DNA of 64,000 bases, taken from contig NZ_AUYB01000136.1 of assembly GCF_001625655.1 (NCBI RefSeq), positions 1 to 64,000 of the forward strand, in the 5' to 3' direction. Below are positions 26,912 to 34,764 of this stretch, in pieces. Source of the stretch: Pseudoalteromonas luteoviolacea DSM 6061. Its GTDB lineage: Bacteria > Pseudomonadota > Gammaproteobacteria > Enterobacterales > Alteromonadaceae. The notes beneath the pieces were generated by a model. The model had not been told where the DNA came from and searched no databases. It saw only the letters and a program-made list of their open reading frames with translations. A program made the translations under genes and the position numbers. Positions within the stretch are counted from its first letter, which is position 1. Each line of letters opens with the position of its first letter.

Positions 26912-28128
26912 ATTCATTCAAAAGTTACGACGTAGTCATTATTGGTAGTGGTCCTGCGGGCAGTTTGTGTGGCATTGAATGTCGCAAAAAAGGTTTATCG
27001 GTTTTATGTATCGAAAAAGACGAGTTTCCTCGTTTCCATATTGGAGAGTCGTTAACAGGCAACGCGGGTCAGATTATTCGTGATTTGGGTCTGGCTGAAG
27101 AAATGGACGCAGCAGGCTTTCCAGACAAGCCTGGTGTGAATGTAATAGGCTCTTTGTCAAAAAATGAGTTCTTTATTCCAATTTTGGCGCCTACTTGGCA
27201 AGTAAGACGCAGTGATTTTGACAATATGCTTAAGCGCAAAGCACTTGAGCATGGGGTGGAATATCAGCAAGGCCTTGTAAAAGATGTGATTAAACATGAA
27301 GGCAAAATTGTTGGCGCTATATACAAAGCGGATGATATGGAACACCAAGTGCGTTCAAAAGTACTTGTCGATGCAAGTGGACAAAATACGTTCTTATCTA
27401 GAAAAGGTATTGCAGGTAAGCGTGAAATTGAGTTCTTTTCACAGCAAATTGCTTCTTTTGCACATTACAAAGGTGTTGAGCGAGACTTACCTCCATTTTC
27501 AACAAACACGACTATTTTGTATTCAAAGCAGTATCACTGGTCTTGGATCATCCCAATTTCGCCAGATACAGATAGCTTAGGTATCGTAATCCCGAAAGAC
27601 CTTTACTACAAAGAGTGCAAGAACCCTGATGATGCTATCGCATGGGGCATGGAAAACATCAGTCCAGAGATCAGAAGGCGATTCCAAAATGCCGAGCGCA
27701 TTGGTGACTCGCAATCGATGGCTGACTTTTCATATCGTATTGAACCTTTTGTCGGTGATGGTTGGCTTTGTATCGGTGATGCGCACCGCTTCTTAGATCC
27801 AATCTTCTCTTATGGTGTGTCATTCGCGATGAAGGAGGGCATCCGCGCTGCTGATGCAATCAAGCAAGCCATCGATGGCAATGATTGGAAAACGCCATTC
27901 TATGCCTATCGTGATTGGAGTAATGGCGGGCAACAGATTGCGGCTGACTTAATTCGTTACTTCTGGATTTATCCAATCTTCTTTGGATATCAAATGCAAA
28001 ACCCTGATTTACGTGACGAAGTAATTCGCTTACTTGGGGGCTGCTGCTTTGATTGTGAGGGCTGGAAAGCACCTACCATCTTCAGAAATGCAATTGAAGA
28101 GTACGACCGTAAGCAGATGGCTGGCTAG
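26908..28128 (+). CDS. bmp2: Bmp2, FADH2-dependent pyrrole brominase
   Basis: A 406-residue flavin-dependent halogenase. The FAD motif is GSGPAG (13-18) and the halogenase signature WxWxIP is W211, W213 and P216. Tyr302, Phe306 and Ala345 are present. These are the residues I recall from published work as those that let Bmp2 brominate the pyrrolyl-S-Bmp1 beyond the level of its homologue Mpy16, giving tetrabromopyrrole on release. No reductase gene is adjacent, so FADH2 comes from a general reductase. It overlaps bmp1 by ATGA. Confidence 0.95.
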   Translation: MNSFKSYDVVIIGSGPAGSLCGIECRKKGLSVLCIEKDEFPRFHIGESLTGNAGQIIRDLGLAEEMDAAGFPDKPGVNVIGSLSKNEFFIPILAPTWQVRRSDFDNMLKRKALEHGVEYQQGLVKDVIKHEGKIVGAIYKADDMEHQVRSKVLVDASGQNTFLSRKGIAGKREIEFFSQQIASFAHYKGVERDLPPFSTNTTILYSKQYHWSWIIPISPDTDSLGIVIPKDLYYKECKNPDDAIAWGMENISPEIRRRFQNAERIGDSQSMADFSYRIEPFVGDGWLCIGDAHRFLDPIFSYGVSFAMKEGIRAADAIKQAIDGNDWKTPFYAYRDWSNGGQQIAADLIRYFWIYPIFFGYQMQNPDLRDEVIRLLGGCCFDCEGWKAPTIFRNAIEEYDRKQMAG

Positions 28129-28170
28129 GGAAAAGCATTGCGCTTTTCCTTTCTAAGGGAAGGATTGATT

Positions 28171-29313
28171 ATGAACTTTGAGTGGAATGAGGATCAGCTC
28201 GAGTTGTTTGAGCATGCACTGAGCTTTGCAAGGGACTTAGATTTTTCAAAAGTGCCTGATGGGGAATTCCCCAAAGAAGCTTGGCACGCGCTTGGCGAAT
28301 TTGGCTACTACGGATTACCTATAGATAGTAAGTATTCTTCATGTGGCAGCGGCTTTGATATTTTAACCACGGTGAAAATTCTAGAGGGCTTAGGCCAAGG
28401 TTGTGCCGATACGGGTATTTTGTTTGCCGGTGCTGCACATACTTTTGCCTGTGCGATGCCCATCTATGAGCACGGCAGCGAAAAGCTAAAAATGGAGTTG
28501 CTACCGGGATTAACGAGCGGTGAAAAAGTTGCAGCCAATGCAATATCTGAAGCAGAAGCTGGTTCAGATATTGGCAAGTTAACAACTAAAGCATGGAGAG
28601 AGGGTGATTACTACATCATTAAAGGTGCAAAGTCCTATGTAACAAACGGAAGTGTAGCTGATTATTTTGTTTTATACGCTACAACAAATCCTAAGTTTGG
28701 GTATTTAGGCCAAACAGCCTTTGTAGTACCTGCGGACTTGCCTGGAATTGAAGTAGGTAATAGTTACAAAAAACTGGGATTGAACTCAGCGCAACTTAAT
28801 CAAGTATTCTTCGACGAAGTAAAAGTGCATAAAGATTATGTTCTAGGTAGCGAAGGCCAAGGTGCAAGGATCTTTGCTGCATCTATGGACTGGGAAAGAT
28901 GTTGCCTATTCGCTTTGTTTATCGGCGTTATGCAGCGCGATTTAGAACGTTGTATTGAATACGCGAATACGCGTAAACAGGGCGATAAAACAATAAGTAA
29001 GTTTCAGGCGGTTTCACATCGTATTGCAGATATGGAAGTGCGACTACAAAGTGCGAGATTGCTGTTGTATTTCGCAGCATGGCAAAAGTCGCAGAATGTA
29101 GATAATACGAAAGCTGTTGCATCTAGCAAGTTGGCCATCAGTGAGGCTTTCGTGCAGTCGGGTATCGATTCGATTCGTGTCCATGGTGCACTTGGGTACC
29201 TGCAAGAAAGTGGCGTAGATGCGAGTATTCGGGACGCTCTAGGCTCGGTTCTTTTTTCTGGCACGTCCGATATACAACGAGAATTGATCTGTAATAGGTT
29301 GGGTTTGTTATGA
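28171..29313 (+). CDS. bmp3: Bmp3, prolyl-carrier dehydrogenase (acyl-CoA dehydrogenase family)
   Basis: A 380-residue flavoenzyme of the acyl-CoA dehydrogenase family. It has the AISEAEAGSD signature at about 124-133, the likely base Glu242 in MDWERC, and the C-terminal FSGTSDIQRELICNRLGLL. ATG 28171 is chosen because AAGGGAAGG lies just upstream. By homology to PltE/RedW it oxidises prolyl-S-Bmp1 to pyrrolyl-2-carboxyl-S-Bmp1 by a four-electron oxidation. It overlaps bmp4 by ATGA. Confidence 0.93.
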   Translation: MNFEWNEDQLELFEHALSFARDLDFSKVPDGEFPKEAWHALGEFGYYGLPIDSKYSSCGSGFDILTTVKILEGLGQGCADTGILFAGAAHTFACAMPIYEHGSEKLKMELLPGLTSGEKVAANAISEAEAGSDIGKLTTKAWREGDYYIIKGAKSYVTNGSVADYFVLYATTNPKFGYLGQTAFVVPADLPGIEVGNSYKKLGLNSAQLNQVFFDEVKVHKDYVLGSEGQGARIFAASMDWERCCLFALFIGVMQRDLERCIEYANTRKQGDKTISKFQAVSHRIADMEVRLQSARLLLYFAAWQKSQNVDNTKAVASSKLAISEAFVQSGIDSIRVHGALGYLQESGVDASIRDALGSVLFSGTSDIQRELICNRLGLL

Positions 29314-30866
29314 AGATACTCAGTGACGTTCTAACAAGCGGGCTGTCTCAAGTTGGTGACAATGCACTAGCAGTAACTGATAGCGTCGAGTCATACAGTT
29401 ACGGCGAGTTGTCGTTATCGGTAACGCAAATTGCGGTGCTGCTACAAAGTAAAGGAATTCAAGTTGGTGATCGCGTAGGCATTTGGGCTGACAAGTCGTG
29501 TCGAGCGCTTGCTGCCATGCTTGCAGTGACAAAGCTCGGTGCAGTTTACGTTCCTATTGACCCAATGAATCCTATGGTTCGCGTCGATATTATTCGCAAA
29601 GATTGCGCGATGAAAGTGATGTTTACTACGCAAGCAAAGTTTTCACAGTATAGAGAGCATTATGCCGAAGGTTGTCACTTTGTAGTGTTAGACAGTGAGG
29701 GGGAGTTCAATGCTGCTGCATCAAAAGCGCTTGAGGTTAATCAGGCTAGCAGTTGGCAGGACATCAAATGCTGTCAGCCATCAAGCTTAAGATTGAGCGC
29801 CGATATTGGTGGTGATGATCTTGCTTATATGCTTTATACATCTGGTTCAACAGGAGTACCAAAGGGTGTTCGCATCAGTCACACCAACGCACTTGCATTT
29901 GTAACGTGGGTAATTGAAAAGGTGAAACCCACTCACCAAGATCGATTATCTAATCATGCACCATGGCATTTTGATTTGTCTGTTTTGGACATTTATGTGG
30001 CGCTTTCAATTGGTGCAAGTGTGCATTTAGTTTCTGAACTGGATAGTTATGTTCCGCAAAAATTAGTGAATTTCATTGCCCAGCGCGGCATCACTATTTG
30101 GTATTCCGTGCCTACTGCCTTGACCATGATGATGAACACAGACCCACAGTTTGGTGAGTCATGCAAACAACTTCATACAATTATATTTGCTGGAGAAGCA
30201 TTTGATGTGAAGTCGTTGAAAGCACTGCGTGCGCAATTTCCAAATTCGGCGCTTTTCAATTTTTATGGCCCGACTGAAACCAATGTATGCAGCTATTACA
30301 AAGTACCGGACATGGTGCCTGAAGAATTACCCATTGGTTATGCTGCAAGTGGTGCTCGTATCTCCATTTGCAATGAACAAGGTGATGAAGTTGATATAGG
30401 TGAGAAGGGGTTCATCACTGTTAATGGTCCGACTGTTTTCTCTGGCTACTGGGGAAAAGAACCCAGAGCAGAAAGTGCCTACAACACCGGTGACATTGGC
30501 TATATCAATGAACTTGGTGAATTGATGTATGTCGGGCGACAAGATCATATGGTGAAGGTCAAAGGGTACCGTGTACACCTTGGGGAAGTTGAACGTGCTT
30601 TGTATCAACACCCTCAGATCAATGAGTGTTTAGTTGTATTGAGTGAGGCCAAAACACTTGAAGCACATATTGCAACTGAATCTGAACCTCCGTCGTTGCT
30701 GACGTTAAAAATGCACTGCGCCAAGCGATTACCAAAGTACATGCTTCCTGAGCAAATTGTTTACTGGGATGCTTTACCACGTAACCGTAATGGCAAACTA
30801 TCGCGTCAAAGCTTATCAGAATCACGCCCACAACAAGCGACTGTCATTGAGCAAAGTGGAGCGTAA
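29310..30866 (+). CDS. bmp4: Bmp4, L-proline adenylation enzyme
   Basis: A 518-residue stand-alone NRPS adenylation domain. Core motifs are LYTSGSTGVPKG (A3, 175-186), HFDLSV with the amino-group-binding Asp222, NFYGPTE (A5, 317-323), YNTGDIG (A7) and the catalytic Lys496 in NGKLSR (A10). It activates L-proline as the AMP ester and loads it on Bmp1. No carrier domain is fused, which fits the separate Bmp1 carrier. A 97-base gap separates it from bmp5. Confidence 0.93.
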   Translation: MKILSDVLTSGLSQVGDNALAVTDSVESYSYGELSLSVTQIAVLLQSKGIQVGDRVGIWADKSCRALAAMLAVTKLGAVYVPIDPMNPMVRVDIIRKDCAMKVMFTTQAKFSQYREHYAEGCHFVVLDSEGEFNAAASKALEVNQASSWQDIKCCQPSSLRLSADIGGDDLAYMLYTSGSTGVPKGVRISHTNALAFVTWVIEKVKPTHQDRLSNHAPWHFDLSVLDIYVALSIGASVHLVSELDSYVPQKLVNFIAQRGITIWYSVPTALTMMMNTDPQFGESCKQLHTIIFAGEAFDVKSLKALRAQFPNSALFNFYGPTETNVCSYYKVPDMVPEELPIGYAASGARISICNEQGDEVDIGEKGFITVNGPTVFSGYWGKEPRAESAYNTGDIGYINELGELMYVGRQDHMVKVKGYRVHLGEVERALYQHPQINECLVVLSEAKTLEAHIATESEPPSLLTLKMHCAKRLPKYMLPEQIVYWDALPRNRNGKLSRQSLSESRPQQATVIEQSGA

Positions 30867-30963
30867 CCAGTTTACGTCTTTGTAAACATTAACCTAGGGG
30901 CTGTATCTAGATGCTGTTGAGGCAGTAACAACAAGCAGTTCCTTGCTATACACGGAGAGAATT

Positions 30964-32511
30964 ATGAATAAGACCATAGCAGTCATAGGTGCTGGTTTAT
31001 CTGGTATTGCCGCCGTTAAACAATTAACAGATGGTGGCCATGAAGTTACTTGCTTTGAAAAGGCAGAGAGCTTCGGAGGGGTGTTCGCAGATAAAAAGAT
31101 CTACGATGATTTACACCTCACAATCTCTAATTATTTTATGGCATATTCTGACTATGTCCCTAATCATCAAAAACTGAAGTTTTGGTCAAAAAAAGAGTAC
31201 ATCAACTATTTAGGTGAATACATACAGCGTTTCGATATCGCAAAACATATTCACTATGATCATGAAGTCCGTCGTGTAGAGAAGCAAGGCGATAAGTGGA
31301 TAGTCACTTGTAAAAGCGGGGGAAAAGAACACAGTAAAGAGTTTGATATGGTTGCTGTATGTTCTGGACACTTCCAAAAGCCCAAGCTGCCAGACTTACC
31401 AGGTCTTGATATGTTTGATGGTGAAATTGAACACTCCAACGACTATCGTGACAAACATAAGTACACAGGCAAACGCGTCTTATGCGTTGGCTTGGGAGAA
31501 AGCTCGGCCGACATTACATCCGAAATTTCTGAAGTAGCTCGCAAATGTATTTTGTCACTGCGCCGTTATCCGGCTGTTGCGCCGCGTTATATGGCGTTTC
31601 AAGAAGATCCATATTTTACAATTGATACATCATGGTTGACTTCGCGTATCGTGAACAAACTACCGCACAAATATCATGGCGGGATCACCAAAGGCATTTT
31701 CAACAAATACGTAAATAGCCGCAATGATCATGTCCGGATCCGAGGCGAGTGGCTTAAGAAATCAGGACCCTCTCACCATCAGGCAGTAACTAAAAATGAG
31801 CGCCTTTTCCGTCCGATAGCAGATGGTAAGGTTATGCCAAATATCGGTGGTATTGAACGCTTCGAAAAAAATTCAGTGGTATTTAAGGATGGCACAAGAG
31901 AAGAAGTAGATGCAGTCGTATTTTGTACTGGATATCAGCTTAGCTTTCCTTTTTTGGATGTCAGTATTTCAAATATGCGTGATCTATTTAAGCAAATGTT
32001 TATACCTGAAATGGGGCACTCACTGTCTTTCATCGGCTTTGTGCGCCCTCAGCAAGGAGGAATTCCAGTAATTGCTGAAATGCAGTGCCGCTATCTATCA
32101 AAACTGGCGAGTGGTGAGGCACAACTGCCTACATTGTCGGAAATGCACGATGTTGTGAAACACGATACTAAACACTGGCAGACCGAATACAAGATCACAC
32201 CACATGTGGCTTCATTGGTGAACTATTGCCACTACATGGACTCAATGGCGAAACTAGTAGGCTGTATGCCACAAATACCCAGCTTATTTAAAGACCCTTT
32301 ACTGCGTGTGAAATTACTTCACAACCCGCAGTTTGCTGCCCAATACCGTCTTGATGGGCCCAACAACATGACACATACGGCACGAGAGTTTTTACTGAGC
32401 TTTCCAAACATTAGCTCTTGGCCACGGATCATTCATTTTGAAGTCGCCTTGGCAGCACAAAAATTGCTCTCCCGTCTGCGGTTAGATGGGTTACGTGAAA
32501 TCAGCAAGTAA
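30964..32511 (+). CDS. bmp5: Bmp5, decarboxylating phenol brominase (FMO family)
   Basis: A 515-residue flavoprotein with the architecture of single-component flavin monooxygenases. The FAD motif is IGAGLSG (8-14), the FMO motif FDGEIEHSNDYR is at 151-162, and the NADPH motif CVGLGES at 174-180. In the bmp pathway it performs decarboxylative bromination of 4-hydroxybenzoate, through 3-bromo-4-hydroxybenzoate, to 2,4-dibromophenol, using NADPH without a partner reductase (established). GGAGAG precedes ATG 30964; the longer frame from 30943 lacks support. Confidence 0.95.
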   Translation: MNKTIAVIGAGLSGIAAVKQLTDGGHEVTCFEKAESFGGVFADKKIYDDLHLTISNYFMAYSDYVPNHQKLKFWSKKEYINYLGEYIQRFDIAKHIHYDHEVRRVEKQGDKWIVTCKSGGKEHSKEFDMVAVCSGHFQKPKLPDLPGLDMFDGEIEHSNDYRDKHKYTGKRVLCVGLGESSADITSEISEVARKCILSLRRYPAVAPRYMAFQEDPYFTIDTSWLTSRIVNKLPHKYHGGITKGIFNKYVNSRNDHVRIRGEWLKKSGPSHHQAVTKNERLFRPIADGKVMPNIGGIERFEKNSVVFKDGTREEVDAVVFCTGYQLSFPFLDVSISNMRDLFKQMFIPEMGHSLSFIGFVRPQQGGIPVIAEMQCRYLSKLASGEAQLPTLSEMHDVVKHDTKHWQTEYKITPHVASLVNYCHYMDSMAKLVGCMPQIPSLFKDPLLRVKLLHNPQFAAQYRLDGPNNMTHTAREFLLSFPNISSWPRIIHFEVALAAQKLLSRLRLDGLREISK

Positions 32512-32533
32512 ATAACTAGTACGAGGAAAGGAC

Positions 32534-33142
32534 ATGATCCAATTGTCAGATGAGTGTTTGAGCAACTTAGATGAAAATCTTGATGCTCAAACCTATAACT
32601 TAAGCAGACTCAGTTACCTACAAAAAATCATTCTAGGCACAGATGGTACCGTGACGCAGTTACTTGAAAGTATTGTGGGAGAGCAAATTGTGGTCGATAA
32701 GCTGCTTGAAGCAGATGTCAGTGTACTCCCTCATGAGGAAGACATGCATTGCCAACAGCGCGTGATCACCCTTAATGGGGCCAAAACTGGGTTACCTTAT
32801 TTATACGCCGACTCATTGGTTTATCACGGCAATATGAACGTGAACTTTTCTCGAGCATTAACCGAAACGCGTATTCCTATCGGAAAAGCGTGGGAAAAAT
32901 TTCAAATAGAAACCTATAAGACCTTGCTCTCATGGGGCTTCGAATATGCAGGTGATTTGTCACATCACTTCGCTGTGGAGCCAAGTGATCTTGTGTTATA
33001 CCGCACTTATCTTGTGTATTCACAAGGGAAAAAAATATTTCGCATTACCGAGAAGTTTCCATTTGCTTGGTATATGCAATCAGAGCAGTTCGACTCTCAA
33101 TTCGCATCAGTAGAATTATCAACCTTAGTCAGTGGGATTTGA
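32534..33142 (+). CDS. bmp6: Bmp6, chorismate lyase
   Basis: A 202-residue UbiC-like chorismate pyruvate-lyase. The candidate active-site residues Arg76 (CQQRVITL) and Glu173 (RITEKFPF) sit in family-like contexts, and RALTETRIPIGKAW is characteristic. It cleaves chorismate to 4-hydroxybenzoate and pyruvate, supplying the Bmp5 substrate independently of ubiquinone synthesis. GAGGAAAGG lies before the ATG. It is 22 bases from bmp5 and 3 from bmp7. Confidence 0.92.
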   Translation: MIQLSDECLSNLDENLDAQTYNLSRLSYLQKIILGTDGTVTQLLESIVGEQIVVDKLLEADVSVLPHEEDMHCQQRVITLNGAKTGLPYLYADSLVYHGNMNVNFSRALTETRIPIGKAWEKFQIETYKTLLSWGFEYAGDLSHHFAVEPSDLVLYRTYLVYSQGKKIFRITEKFPFAWYMQSEQFDSQFASVELSTLVSGI

Positions 33143-33145
33143 CCA

Positions 33146-34621
33146 ATGAAAAATACCGATACAGCAGAAGCTTTGCCACAGAGCAAGTTAGATATAGATA
33201 AATTAACACCTACGATTCCTCATATTCCGTTTAATAGTGAGGACGGTCAACGCTTTTTCTGGGGTGAAGATTACCACCTCATAATTGAAGAGCTGTCAAA
33301 AAAGTACGGTGATATCTACTCAGTAGAAACCGCTAAGGGTCCAATTGTTGCGCTTAATGGCTATCAGTACATAAGAGAAGCACTTGTAGCGCAAAATGAT
33401 GTATTCAATGTACGTGCAGATTATGAAATTTTACAGATTGCTCCACAAAAACACTTCTTGGAATTAGAAGCCGGTGAGCAATGGCAAGTGCACCGCAAGG
33501 TGTTTGCATATGCAATGCGCGAATACTTTGCCACTCGCTGGGATCAGATTGAAGATTGGATGACGACTGAGATTAACGATATTGCAGCCGTTTGGAAAGA
33601 GCAGGGAGATATTGCATTTGATCCAAACAGAGAAGTTTCTCTAAAGTTAGCCAGCTTCTTACATAAAGTGATGTTTGACGACCGCTTCGGTGAGTTCGAA
33701 GTGAGTATCTTTGATGAAAAAAGCCTAAGCTGGCTTCCTAACGGGTTCATCAACAGTACTCGTCATGAATTGATGCCACCTGATTTACAAGAGAAATACT
33801 ACGCTCAGTATGGCGATGCGATTGAGAAATTTAGTTCAAATTTAAATGGATTAGACCAATACGTGTCATTTAACGTGGGTCGTCGCAAAGAAGATTACGT
33901 GCCGGGTGAATATCGCGATTTATGTGATTACTTGTTTGAAGCGAATGACAGCGTTGATGATGCAACAAAAGCAGCGCTTAATATTGGGGAAAAAGAAATT
34001 GTTGTAGGATCTTTAACTCAAGTCGCAGGTGCCGGTGGTGGTGTTGGCGCGTTTGCAATGCGTTGGGCACTTCTTTATTTGGCAGCCTTCCCTGAATATC
34101 AATCGCGCGTGCAAAAAGAATTAGACGAAGTAGTGGGGCGTGACGAAGTGCCACTTAATAAACACAAAGCAGATTTGCCATATACGCAAGCCTTCATCGC
34201 AGAAGTATTACGCCATTGCTCGATTACATCTATGCCTGCTGCGAATTATGCGACCAGCAAAGATACTTTATTGGACGGTTACTTTATTCCTGGCGGCACT
34301 CCACTGGTGATCAATAATTACAGCGTGACGCGAGACGAAACATTGTGGGAGCAGCCCAATGAATTTATCCCAGAGCGCTTTTTGGATGACAATGGTGAGT
34401 TGAGCAAGAAGCAGCAAGGGAAAGCTTTTCCGTTTGGCTTAGGACAGCGCCGCTGCCTAGGTGAACATTTTGGTAAATACATTATTCATACGCTATTTGC
34501 GCAATTGGCACACAAGTTTGAGTTCTCAATTCCAGAGGGTAAAGAGGCAAACCTGAAGGCCATTTCTGGTGTATTCTTAGTGCCAGAAGAAGTTGAAATT
34601 AAAGCTAAGCCGCGTTTTTAA
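33146..34621 (+). CDS. bmp7: Bmp7, cytochrome P450 bromophenol-bromopyrrole coupling enzyme
   Basis: A 491-residue soluble P450. Heme ligand Cys437 lies in FPFGLGQRRCLGE and the ExxR pair is Glu353/Arg356. The I-helix reads AGAGGGVGAF near 294-303, so the usual acid-threonine pair is replaced by Gly-Val. In the bmp pathway Bmp7 couples 2,4-dibromophenol with tribromopyrrole to pentabromopseudilin, or two phenols to biphenyls (established). It receives electrons from Bmp9/Bmp10 and is the last gene of the operon. Confidence 0.94.
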   Translation: MKNTDTAEALPQSKLDIDKLTPTIPHIPFNSEDGQRFFWGEDYHLIIEELSKKYGDIYSVETAKGPIVALNGYQYIREALVAQNDVFNVRADYEILQIAPQKHFLELEAGEQWQVHRKVFAYAMREYFATRWDQIEDWMTTEINDIAAVWKEQGDIAFDPNREVSLKLASFLHKVMFDDRFGEFEVSIFDEKSLSWLPNGFINSTRHELMPPDLQEKYYAQYGDAIEKFSSNLNGLDQYVSFNVGRRKEDYVPGEYRDLCDYLFEANDSVDDATKAALNIGEKEIVVGSLTQVAGAGGGVGAFAMRWALLYLAAFPEYQSRVQKELDEVVGRDEVPLNKHKADLPYTQAFIAEVLRHCSITSMPAANYATSKDTLLDGYFIPGGTPLVINNYSVTRDETLWEQPNEFIPERFLDDNGELSKKQQGKAFPFGLGQRRCLGEHFGKYIIHTLFAQLAHKFEFSIPEGKEANLKAISGVFLVPEEVEIKAKPRF

Positions 34622-34654
34622 TTCTCTTTATTTAGTATAATGACTAAAAGCACC

Positions 34655-34681
34655 AAAACCACCTTTAAAGGTGGTTTTTTT
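34655..34681 (+). terminator. Intrinsic terminator of the bmp1-7 operon
   Basis: AAAACCACCT and AGGTGGTTTT form a perfect 10-bp stem around a 4-base loop, followed by more Ts. It lies about 35 bases after bmp7. Confidence 0.9.
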
Positions 34682-34764
34682 ATAGCGATAGCAATTATCT
34701 ATACAAAACCACTGTATTTTGCGTATTTTGAGCCAAGTCGGGCAGCCCATAATCGAGTATTTTG

